A stretch of 64,000 bases of DNA, taken from Schistosoma mansoni (Eukaryota > Platyhelminthes > Trematoda > Strigeidida > Schistosomatidae). Location: assembly GCF_000237925.1 (NCBI RefSeq), contig NW_017386105.1:124001-188000 (forward strand). Reading direction: 5' to 3'. Under the pieces are notes generated by a model that was given only the letters and a program-made list of their open reading frames with translations, did no database searches and had not been told where the DNA came from. This document shows positions 1 to 12,100 of this stretch, in pieces (within the stretch, counting starts at the first letter, position 1; each line of letters begins with the position of its first letter). Both the position numbers and the translations under genes were made by a program.

Positions 1-836
1 TAATGAATAGAAAAGTTAATAATAAAACATTTAATTTAAAAAGGTCAAGTGAACTTGGAGAACGAATAGGATAGAATGAGAATAATATTTTACAATTAGG
101 AGTTAGATAAATAGTGAAATCATTCGTGCTGTTGCTACTGATTTTGAATTCTGACTAACAGTAGGTAGATTTATTATCTAAGAATATGCCTTTTTCAGGT
201 TGTCTATATTGTTTTTTTCAACCTAATATCGAGTTAAATAGCATAGTGTTGGGTCAGATGGTTGACATGTATTCTAAAACACATGTCCTAGCCACCTCGG
301 TTGATGAAGTGGAAAAATTACCTGAAGAAAAATTAGGGCTGACTAGAATCAAATTTTTCGCATTAATGGTTCGCGTCATATACAAAACGTTAGAGGGTTT
401 ATAGAAACAGAAAATGTTTAGTTAGGATCTTCTTCATGGCATAACCTTAACGATAAGTTACAGCGTTAAGATTGCAACACTTCACAAGGAAACCTGAAGT
501 TGTATTGGTTTGAAGGTATTCCACAGTAAATTGTCAATATCGTGTTGAAAGAAATACACATAACTTAAAGCTATTAGTTTGAGAATTAATTAGTGATAGA
601 GATTTAAAAAAATCCTAACTGTAATTTCGAAAAGAATCAACATTTAAATCACTAGGGATTCTATCGAATATTAAACTGACAAGACGTTAAAAGAACAAAT
701 AGAAATTTTTGTACGTTAACCAATAGAATTATCAAACATTCAACAGATATATGTCAATATGGTTGCATTTATTGGTGTTATATCCTAGTGAAGAAATAAA
801 TATGGGTAACTTCCAGGACCTATTGATGGACGATTA

Positions 837-837
837 T

Positions 838-889
<52 letters not shown>
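837..889. repeat. (CT)n-(AT)n compound microsatellite
   Basis: About twelve CT units run directly into about twelve AT units. Confidence 0.9.
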
Positions 890-892
<3 letters not shown>

Positions 893-1150
893 TAACTATT
901 AAGTAACTAGATTATGTATATCTATATTCATCTTATTATAAGCTTCATTTTGACCTATGAATTATTACTGTACGATTTACTGTCCCTAAATTATATTCAG
1001 TTTATTGATTATTGTCTCCCACGTTCACAGCCACATTCGGCTTGATCTTGCACAAATATTATTTTCTATTTTATGGTGTCATGTGATCTGTCTTTCTGGA
1101 ATATAAACAGAGTATGCTTGAAATAAATGGTTCGCATAACAGAAGCTGCA

Positions 1151-1224
1151 ATTGGTGTTTTTGGACTCAATTGGAAGGGCTAGGCGAATTGGTGTTTTTG
1201 GACTCAATTGGAAGGGCTAGGCGG
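1151..1224. repeat. 37-bp tandem duplication
   Basis: Two head-to-tail, almost identical units, each starting ATTGGTGTTTTTGGACTC. A recent local duplication. Confidence 0.85.
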
Positions 1225-1786
1225 ACAAGGGACCAATAAGGACGCTAGACTATTCATACTGGTCGAACGTCATTGATTTGTCACAGTGTTAATATTAGAA
1301 AAGTCGTATTTCGGTTAGTGGATAATTCACATGATGAAAATCCGGACATAAGATCAATAATGAATTAGCATACGGCCTTCCTTATTTTTTAAATTCATAA
1401 CAATTGGGGTTTCGAAGAAGAGGGCAGTAAACAGTTAATCATCACAAATATTTATGAAATATATATCATTTTCATATAATATCTGAATGGGAAAAGTGAA
1501 ACTATAAAAACACTAGGAGCTTAACTAATTACACAAAAATACTTTTTTACTATGAAGGATAGTTGAAATAGGTAGCTAATAATCTCACTCATAACATTTA
1601 ATTCATATTATGATATACCGCAGTATCAATTGAGTCAAGTATGGTTAAACATTCACAGTTATTGAAGTTAGCCATACCATACATTCAATTGAACGGATTT
1701 GAACTGAATAGATTTTAGTTAAATAAGTTGAAAGTGAAGAGGTTTTTTAAGTGACTATAAAGTACTTTCGCTTGGTATTGTTTGGT

Positions 1787-1910
1787 TGAACCTTCCCATT
1801 GGTGATCAGGACTACAACTGATCAGTCTCTTATTGACACATGTGCATACTGTACGTATTGCCTCGATCTAGCCTTACTTCCATCTCTGCTTATAATAAAG
1901 TACTTTGTTG
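1787..1910 (+). mobile_element. Smalpha-like SINE, internally deleted
   Basis: Matches the head (GATCAGGACTACAACTGATC, then TTGACACATG and TTGCCTCGAT) and the tail (CCATCTCTGCTTATAA) of the copy at about 7060-7430. The tRNA-like and hammerhead part between them is missing. Confidence 0.6.
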
Positions 1911-2078
1911 AACATTAGTTGGAGATTGAGGATTAATATTACTGAAAACTATTTCATAGAAATAAAATACCCACCTATCGATTGTCAATTTCTAGAGGTT
2001 ATTTAATATCACATCAGTTAATGTAAAATCGGCGAGACTATAATATATGGACGAGCCAATCACAAGCGCTTGAGGGGT

Positions 2079-2629
2079 TTCAAGGTCACGGCGCCAATTT
2101 CAGTACCTGATGCTCATGTACGATCGGTTCACAGAGAATTTTAAAGAAGACTTGACAATTAAGCAGCTACAATAAATGGGACTACTAAAAAGTTCCTGTA
2201 TTTGTAAGTACTGTAAATAAATGACTTGTAGACTGTGTGCAGACTACCATGATGTTGTCCTCCGATGTAATATATGTTGAAGGAAAACGTTTGCTAGCAT
2301 AGGAACCTTTATCGCACGATCCAGATTGAGACTAAGGCATATTATAATAACTGCCACGAACTGTATAATAGGAGCATCAGTATCATTGGCTGCAATAATC
2401 GCAGATGTTACTGAAGTTTCGGCTGTTGAGTGGTATGAGTATTGTAGGGACATATCCATAATAAAAAATGATAAACTTACACAACTGGAGTACACTCAAA
2501 CAATAATGAAACTATATGTTCGAGGCTGATAGGGTTTTTGTGACCTTATCATGTCTCCAGAGACCAACTATTATGGAGCCATATGGATGAGTTCCTCTAC
2601 TTTATGCATTACAACTTTGGAACCTTTGA
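2079..2629 (+). repeat. unclassified ~550-bp dispersed repeat, copy 1
   Basis: Near-identical to 14777-15327 in the same orientation, from TCAAGGTCACGGCGCC to the block ending TTTGGAACC. No terminal inverted repeats and no recognised protein domain. The conserved short frames in both strands probably only reflect overall nucleotide similarity. Confidence 0.8.
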
Positions 2630-2923
2630 ACTTTCTTCTAACCTTGACAAGTTTTTGGACCTTATAGAAGAAGTGTATCCACTTTAATTATTTGGTTTTG
2701 TATAATATATTTTTACTCTATGCTGACTGTTCACTGATTGACTAACATTTCTCAAGGTCACTTAGGATTCGTTCAAACGTCATCCATAAATTATAGTCTC
2801 ACCAAAAGAATAAACGAAATTTAATTGTTTCTACTGGCTTCAACCATTTAGTGTTGTAAGTAGTTTAAATTTTTAATATTTTCTTTTGTCCAATATTTAC
2901 TTACGACATTAATTGATACTTAC

Positions 2924-3197
2924 TTAAACTATAATCTTTTGATTGGATCATATGTTCAGCTTCAATTTTTGCTAATTTATATAATAACATTTCACGACGT
3001 TCAACATATTCCGCTGCATGTTCCAATAATTTTAATGCCTTATTAATAGTTGCCATGTAAATTGTTTCACTTAAATGTTGCCAACAAAATTTCAATAGAC
3101 AATATTGTTTTTCACTTTCAGTAAGTTTCAATTTATTCCATACAATAAAAAGTCGTTGTTGGATTGTATTTTTTACAGTATTTAACTTACGATCACA
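2924..3197 (-). CDS. coiled-coil gene, most downstream exon seen
   Basis: 274 bases, 91 codons plus one base. The acceptor is TATTTGTAG and the donor GTAAGT. It holds the best conserved-looking block: tryptophan-containing helices followed by KALKLLEHAAEYVERREM and KLAKIEAEHM. The next exon was not found in 1-2900 and may lie left of the window. Confidence 0.7.
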
Positions 3198-6100
3198 CTA
3201 CAAATAATATACAGAATACAATCAGAGTTAGTGAAAGGGCTCTTTTTTAAAAAGCAACAGTAAATCTACATTGTTATATAGTTGAGATCAATTGAAGCTA
3301 GACCACCGTTGAAAACGTGGAAGCACTGGACGGCCGTGACGTCCTATTATGGGACTCCCCAGCAGTGCGCATCTAGAATCCTGCCTCGCGAGATTCGAAC
3401 CCAAGACCTATCAGTCTCCCGCGCGAGCGCTTAACCATTAGACCACTGAGCCGGCTGGCATCCAACGGTGTTAATGTCTAACTTTAACTGATCCACGAAA
3501 TTGAGCAACACATCAACCAATGTCTCTAGTGAGACATAGTTAGTAGTATATAAAATTTTAAATTGAAGAATATAATTACAAAATAAATAATCTACTTGTT
3601 ATATCGATTGAGTGCGTGCCCTCTTTAATATATGAGTGACAAGACCACCAGACGTTTCGCCTGGCAATCTGGTCCAAGCTTTTTCAAAGAAATATCCTTC
3701 AAACATTGGATTTACTTCAATATCATTAGCTGAGATTTTACAAATATATTCTTCCTATTTAAAAATTTCTAAACATTAAAATGTATCGAAATAGTACCCA
3801 TGTTAGTGTAGAAAATAGGCTGAAATAGCATGCAAGTTGGGATTGTTCTGTATATATATATATATATATAGGTTGGGTTTTTTTTACAGAAAATAATTAA
3901 TAATACATTAAATAGGTTAGACTAGATTGCCAGGCGAAACGTTGGTGATGTGAACAGCGAAACAAGAGGCCTTAACAAACTACGGAAGTTATTTTCGGGT
4001 ATGTTATTTCACTTAATTTAAGGCTTGTAAAACTTTAACATTTACTTTTGATCCTAGTCGATTCTACAGATCATAAGCTTTCGTTCGATGTATGATTCAC
4101 TGCCATAGCCTTTTTTGTTCCAAAGCTATAGTAACTTAGACGTGACCTTTTGTATTCTATTATCTACTCTAATCCCCCAGTTTTGGACATAATTGTATTT
4201 TTCTAATTATTATACGTTGTGGTCGGGTTAGTCATCTATTTATTTATGTATCTTTTTACACTAGTCTGGAATTCGGGTACCAGATAGAATTTCGGAATAA
4301 AGCGAGTAGTGTTCCAGTTGTCTTGTTTTCTCTCTCTCTCTCTCTCTCGTACTTGTCAGCCAATCAGGGATATAATAGTTTTCGTCTCTCTACTCCAACT
4401 TCGAACTCACGCATACTAGCCTCAAGGTTAAGCCAGTCACCTTATCGCATCAATGTCTTAATCTACATTAGACAAGTTATCCTCGGCACGAAAGTGGGTA
4501 GACAGATCAGGGACGTAAGAGTTGGATTTACTACAAATTCATTCGCTGAGATTTTACAAATATATATTATTCCTATTTAATGTCTTACATCAACTCAGCG
4601 CCCAAATACTGTGAAACTATTCTCTCTAATTTAGACGAAAGTTCCTATAAGTAATTGATAATGTTTTGTACACTCGATAAAGTATTTCATATTCAATAAT
4701 AAATTGAATTAAAATTGAATAAATAGCCTTGTGTATAAATAAATAGGACATACCATTTCTTTGCCAGTTTTGTAAATACTACAAATTGGTGATGTATTAA
4801 CTAAATTCATTAAATTAAATTTGAGTAAATTAATTTTTTCTTCACAATTGCTTAACAACTCATAGTCACCTGAATACAAAAAAGTAGGCAATGCTACACT
4901 ATAGTTAAGTCATACTATGGATAAAGGCAAGTACTTTATTATTATTATCATCATTATCATCATAACATTCTGAACTTTACCTTTTAGCATGATAACGATA
5001 TACAAAATATTTCCAGGCTTCTGTGTTCTTTAGGATTTTAATAGTTGAATTCAGAAGTCAATTGAAGCTAGACCACCAAGGAAAACCTGGAAGCACTGGA
5101 CGGCCGTTTCATCCTAGTATGGGACTCCTCAGTAGTGCACGTCCACGATACCACTCTCGGGATTCAAACCCAGAGCCCCCAGTCTCGCGTTTGAGCACTT
5201 AACCGAAAGAACACTGAACCGGCCCCAATTGTTGATATATTAACTTCAATCGANNNNNNNNNNNNNNNNNNNNNNNNNNNNNNNNNNNNNNNNNNNNNNN
5301 NNNNNNNNNNNNNNNNNNNNNNNNNNNNNNNNNNNNNNNNNNNNNNNNNNNNNNNNNNNNNNNNNNNNNNNNNNNNNNNNNNNNNNNNNNNNNNNNNNNN
5401 NNNNNNNNNNNNNNNNNNNNNNNNNNNNNNNNNNNNNNNNNNNNNNNNNNNNNCCCGTAGTTTGTTAAGGCCTCCTGTTTCGCTGTTCACATCACCAACG
5501 TATCGCCGGGCAATCTAGTCTAACCTATTTAATGTATTATTAATTATTTTCGGTAAAAAAAACCCAACCTATATATATATATATATATATACAGAACAAT
5601 CCCAACTTGCATGCTATTTCAGCCTATTTTCTACACTAACATGGGTACTATTTCGATACATTTTAATGTTTAGAAATTTTTAAATAGGAAGAATATATTT
5701 GTAAAATCTCAGCTAATGATATTGAAGTAAATCCAATGTTTGAAGGATATTTCTTTGAAAAAGCTTGGACCAGATTGCCAGGCGAAACGTCTGGTGGTCT
5801 TGTCACTCATATATTCAAGAGGGCACGCACTCAATTTCCTTGGTGGTCTAGCTCCCACATTGACTTCTGAATTCAACTATTAAAATCCTAAAGAACACAG
5901 AAGCCTGGAAATATTTTGTATATCGTTATCATGCTAAAAGGTAAAGTTCAGAATGTTGCAATTAATTGAGTTTCATATTCGTAAATACTTTGCATTACGG
6001 ATCGAAATCATTTGAAGAACATTTAAAGATTGGAAAGCAATAGGGCAAACAAATTCAATACGGCTTGGTACATTTCAACGGATTCATGACTCTCGAAAAT

Positions 6101-9100
6101 GCCGATTCAGAGAAACTTTTTTTTTTGTTGAGGACAGAAACATTTAAGCCATTTGTGTAAAAAATCAACCAATTAAACATTGATCCATTTTTCACTAACA
6201 AACCAGCTTTCAGTTGATTTTTCTGAAAGTTTACCTAAAAGACATGATATGTAAAGTAAATTAAGTCTTCATCTAAATAGTTTTTCACCGTTGACAATTG
6301 ATGACATTTGCCTCATTGTAACAACTCACATCAGTCAAGTGTGTATCACTAAATTTCAGATCAATTTTTGAGCAGCATCTTGATCAATGTAAGTGGATTC
6401 TAACCTTTTTGAAGTAACCGGTTTTTCACTAGAGATAGATGATATACTAAAAGAAAACAACAGATGGACGTTTTATGGAAGGTTTGTTGGATAGCTGTAG
6501 AGTCTAAAACCAGCATTTTTGCCTGTTTGCCAATCGTCTACTAGAAATAATTGCGGCCCAGTGCTAAAGTACACACAGAAACTCAAATCTAGCACTTATA
6601 CCATCAAACACAAATGTATTTTCCATTAATCTGTTGACTCAAGATAGCCACAATCTTGTTCATCGAGTATAAAGTTATTCACAAGGGTTTACATTTGTCT
6701 TATCTTGATACTCTTAGCTTAGCTACAGACAATACAGGGATACCTGCTGAGGGCGATTAAATGCAGTCTTAAGTATCGACAACTGAAAAATAAAAATCCT
6801 TACAAGTAGTTTACAAAGTAGTTTCACTAATTAAACTAATATCTCCATATTATTAAGTCAGTAAAATATTCAAAAATATTCCCCTGGAGTATACACTTGA
6901 CCAAGTAAGTATTTATATTGTAGTGGAGGAGAATAATGTATTTCTGTGGAACTAATGGTAATCTCTGAGTTAAATCTCAGATTGTTATTATAATCAAACC
7001 ACCGATTATAATGATTTCATAGTATCATTTTGACTATATAACTCACTAATATATATTGGTTGTTTGGATCTTTACATCGATGATTAGAACTGAAATTGAT
7101 TAGTCACTTTTTGACATAAGTGAATGTTATTTGGATTGTCTCGATATTCCTAGTAAGTCATGGTCATTTTAACCAGTCCTAAACATGAATGGGAAGGTGT
7201 AAACAACCAGTATATATGGATTAAAATCCACCCGATATCAATAGCCAGTAGCTATCTGGACTTAATAGCTAAGTGTAGAATGTACTGTCACTGTAAGCTG
7301 ACTGCACTTGGTTCAAATCCAAAAGTGAACATCAACTCTGAGATCCATGTACATCCAGCTGACCAGTCTCGAAAAGGACGAAACACGCGTCCTGGATTTC
7401 ACTGCCAGCTGTCATCCATCTCTGCTTAAATGTTCAACGGATTGTTATGTTTCATTTGTGGGAAACAAAAGTTAGAAAAACAGATATTTTTGTTTGAAGT
7501 AAAAATGGTAACATTCAGTTTATTGATCATAATTTACAAGATTATGCGGTGATTGATTAACGTTATGATAATTATTATTGAATGGTACGTGGAACAAAAA
7601 GTACAAAATATTTTTACTAAGTTAAAATTTAGCAACATTTCATAGTTGAAATCATGAGTCAATTGAAGCTAGATCACTATGGAAAACCTGGAAGCACTGG
7701 ACGGCCGTTTCGTTCTATTGCGGGACTCCTCAGCAAAGAGTATCCACGATCCCGCCTCGCGAGATCCGAACCCAGGACCTACCAGTCTCGCTCCAGAGCA
7801 CTTAACCGATAGACCACTGAGCCGGAATCCAACTATGAAAATACCGAAATCTCTACAAAACCTCTTCTGATTTAGCAACATATTTTCATCTTTAAAACAG
7901 AAATTATCTGAGTAATGAATATTAAAAATCACTTGTGTAAAATTACAACTTATCTGTTTACTTACTACTGCCATTATTAACCATTATATCATTGCCTGTA
8001 TTCCACAATACCACTTCACTGGACTTGTACTGACTTATTATTGACTTTAGTTTTAACCTAAAGAACATACATTCAATACAACTTATAGAAAAAACAATTT
8101 TAAAAAAACGCTGTTTATGGCTAAAATTGAGGAATGAAAAATTTAATCCTTTATGGCTAGAAGTAATCGACAAATATTTGTTTGGATTAATTGTTAATGA
8201 GTTATAGACAACCAACAAGAAACTGGGAGGCAAAATCCGACTCACACGTCCTCGTCGTGCTTCCTGGATCATGGCAACCATCCCATGTACTAACGTGAGC
8301 GGTAATATGTGTGGTGGAGATCGGCCTAATCAACCATTCTACCTATACCCGCAAACGATTACGAATGCTACAAAGAGTCATTGCATAACTATTGAGGTTC
8401 CAAAATGATGGTAAAAAAAGAGTCTACCCAAAAATAAAAATAAAAAAACCGAATGTGAGTGTTATGTAATGGTTCTGCGTAAGCAGTGCAAAAACAGCTA
8501 TCCCGCCCAGGTAGTTGTGCCATGCCTCGATGTAGCACTCTTCTCTAGAAGGGCTTACTAGGCTTCACCATGTTCTTATGGCTGAAAGGGGCACAAGAAA
8601 CTAAAGAAAACTCAAAACTATATGTATATTAGAAAGCACACAATTCAAATCGACATCGTTTGGACTGTTGTAATTAAAACATCATATTATAACATTATCT
8701 CATGTATCAAAGTAGACAAACATAGATAGTCAGAATGCATTAAACGTTATTATACTATGATCAATTAGTATGAATATAATCTGTAAGATATTATAGGTAT
8801 TAATGCCTAGGCTTGACTAATTAGGTATTAGGCCGAAAGTTATTAATAAAAACTATTATATATTGTTTTTAATAACTCAATTTGTAGAAATTCAAATTGT
8901 TGGCATTTTATGACTCAATGTAAACCACTTCTTCAGAGCAAATAAATAAATAACCAAATGAAATTCACACAATTTTCAATAGTAATAAAATATTATTAAA
9001 AGGGGTTTTGTGGATATTATAGTAACTTTAATAGTTGAGATCATGAATCAATTGAAGCTAGACCATCATGGAAAACCGGGAAGCACTGGTCGGCCGTTTC

Positions 9101-12100
9101 ATCACACTGTGCGACTCCTCAGCAGTGCGCATCCACGATCCCGTCACGCGAGATTCGAACCCAGGACCTATCAGTTTCACGCTTGAGCGCTTAACCTCTA
9201 GACCATTGAGCCGGCATCCAACGGTGTTAATGTCTAACTTCAACCGATCCACGAAATTGAGCAACACATCCACCAATGTCTTCAGTGAGTTACTATCTCA
9301 TAACAGACAAGTTTGAACTCCACTGGTCACTGCTTCTCACTAGAACTCCAGGAAATACCTCATGGAACCAGTCACTAGTGAGTATATGTTGATTATAATC
9401 TCAACTTTTTCAGTAAGTGAATGACCAAGTATATTTGATTTACTAAAACAAAAGAATAATGCAGAATTAAAAGAGTTAACTGAAAAAGTCTCTTTTCTAA
9501 ATTGTTAAGCAAGATATATTTGGATTTTTGCAGTATCAATAGGGTTTATGGATGTCATGGATATGATGAATTAACAAATGTCAATAATTACTAAACAGAA
9601 CTTCAGCAATCTCTTTTAATTGTCCTATGAATATATAGCTTAATGTTTTAATAATTTAACTTGGAATCAAAATGGAATATTTTTAAACTCTACTTCAACT
9701 ACTCTACTCTAAGTAATCAAATTGTATTCATTAGCATTCATGTAGTGTAGTGTAATTAAACATCTGATAGATAAAAGCTAACTTCTTTTTCTGTTTCGTG
9801 GCCTGATATTTGACTCCAGTTAGACCATGTATATGACTGTTATTGAAATATACATGTCGTCAATCCTCGTATACAATGATCGACTGAAATCGTGTCAGTG
9901 AATAACGGAACTAAATAAAACAAATACGAGGATAGGTTTTCGAATGCTTATATTTTGTACTACTTTTGATCCAGACAAACAAGCAAAGAAACGAAGCGAA
10001 GACAAGAGAGTGAAGCAAAACGACAAGCGGTGAAGAAGGCATGTTAGCCAACTCAATTTAATCAAGCGTTGATCGATATTTATAGTCAGACTAAAATAAG
10101 TTACAGATATGTAATGAGTAGAATAAGAAGTGTACACACGTACGCTCATATAAAAACATTCAAGGCTGATAAGGGAATAATTGACAATGTCAAAGTGTCA
10201 CTCAAGAAGAATGAATAAACTGTTCTTGTAGTGAATGAGAACGCAGGTGAGGACAACCTACAAAGTTTCTTGATAAAATACAAAAACCATACTCTGATAC
10301 TCTATTTGCAAAATGTTCATTAATTGTCTTAGGCTTCATTATTCCTGGATTTCCACACCAATCGCTTTCTATTTCTGTTCTTCTCTTCTCGATCTCAATC
10401 TTCTGCTGCCAGATATTCTATTCCTCACTTACGATATATATACTACTTATGTCGATATAAGTAACCCACACGACAGTCTATCAGAAAGCTAGAATAAGCT
10501 GTGTGCTCTTAACATAGCAACCCACACTACACACTATTCATTACATGCAATAAACTATCAATTGAGTTGATTTATACACCTTATCACAGTTCTAAATAAA
10601 TCAATTCTGAGTTTATATTAGAAAACAAAAAACAGACTGACTAGTAATTTTTTTTTCATAGTTGAAATCATGAGTCGATTGAAGCTAGATCACCATGGAA
10701 AACCTGGAAGTACTGGACGGACGGCCGTTTCCTCCTATTGTGGGACTCCTCAGCAGTGCGCATCCATGATCCCTCCTCGTGCGACTCGAATCCAGGACCT
10801 ACCAGTCTCGCGCCAGAGCACTTACCCGATAGACCGCTGAGCCGGCTGGCAGGTCCTGGGTTCGAATCTCGCGGAGTGGGGTCATTGACGCGCGCTGCTG
10901 AGGAGTCCCACAATAGGACGAAACGGCCGTCCAGTACTTCCAGGTTTTCCATGGGTGTCTAGTTTCAATTGACTCATGATCTCATCTATAAAATTACAAA
11001 AATTTCCACAAAACCCCCTGGTGATATTTACTTACTTATTGAATTTTTCCTCTTCACTTTTTAATTCTGCTAAAATTTTCTCATATTTTTCACTAAAATT
11101 GTCAACTGAGTTATTTTCAACTTTTTCATTTTGTTGTTTTTTGTGTTTGTTTACTTCATGAATAAATAATTCATCCAGTTTACTATTTGGCTAAAGGGAA
11201 TCCATAATAATAATAATAATAATAATGGTAAGACAAGTGGTAATTTCAACAAATGGAGAACACTTAGCAAAATAACTTAAGGTAGACTACATATGGTATA
11301 TGTACTATATAAACAACAGTCAGTCTCATTAGCACAACAAGATGAACATCAAATTCATAGAAGTAGTTAATTTAATGATGGTAATATATAAAAGATAGGT
11401 TGTATATACGGACATAGTATAGGAAGGAAGAACGTAATGAAGCGATTTTAATCTTAAGGTTTAAGGGCAGACAAAGAGTGTATACACCTACGCCATTGTG
11501 ATCAATTCTGAGCCATGTCACCTAGAGTCTCCAACCATTGGTTACGATAGTCATGCGGACCCCAACCAAGTAGTCTGCATCTACCAACATGGCTTAGACT
11601 AGAAGTTAGTGACTTAAAGCACTGATGCCACGTTTTGGTTTGGCCGTTCCTAACTTTCTTCCAACCATCCCCAATACTGGTCAGCACTGCTTGTCGTGGT
11701 AATCGATGTTCAGGCATACGTAATACGTAGCCCAACTATCACAGTCTATGAAGATTCATGATCTCATCAACTGATTTACCATCATTCTTTATTACCCTGA
11801 GTCTAACCTCACTATTACTTACCCGGTGATCTCAGCAGATGCGAGCAATATTTCTAAGGTACCTGTGGTTAAATACTAGTAACCTATGAGTATCCTCTAC
11901 TCTTAATGGCCACGTTTCGCATCCGTAAAGTATAACAGAGAGAAATGCTGCGCAGTATACTCGTTCTTTAATTAGTAGACGGATATTTCACCTTCGTCAT
12001 AGGTCACGTAAGTTGGCAAAAGCCAAACGAGCCTTCTGAATCTGTGCAGAGATTTCGTCAGACACCAACGCATTAGGGCTGATCAGACTTCCAAGATAAA

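Larger units (their letters stand above)
1..1780. other. AT-rich non-coding stretch
   Basis: No exon with matching borders and no recognised element was found. It contains only the compound microsatellite and a 37-bp tandem duplication. It is probably intron or 3' flank of the minus-strand coiled-coil gene. Confidence 0.4.
4965..5965. repeat. inverted repeat flanking an assembly gap
   Basis: About 125 bp at 4965-5090 are repeated inverted at 5838-5965 (both include GAAGCCTGGAAATATTTTGT or its complement). The axis of symmetry is near 5464, at the gap edge. Confidence 0.8.

Noticed and set aside
186-404. 72-codon plus-strand frame
   Set aside because: No recognisable domain, splice partners or repeat support.
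2244-2529. Short open frames on both strands, conserved at 14946-15231
   Set aside because: Conserved only because the whole 550-bp repeat is; changes show no coding bias that I can see, and there is no domain.
9425-9508. Short plus-strand frame with a coiled-coil-like look (DLLKQKNNAELKELTEKVSF)
   Set aside because: Only 27 codons, preceded by an in-frame stop, with no in-frame acceptor, and on the opposite strand to the gene around it. Probably chance.
11183-11193. TTTAG as acceptor of the 11182-11036 exon
   Set aside because: It gives an early stop when joined to the preceding exon; AAATAG keeps the frame.
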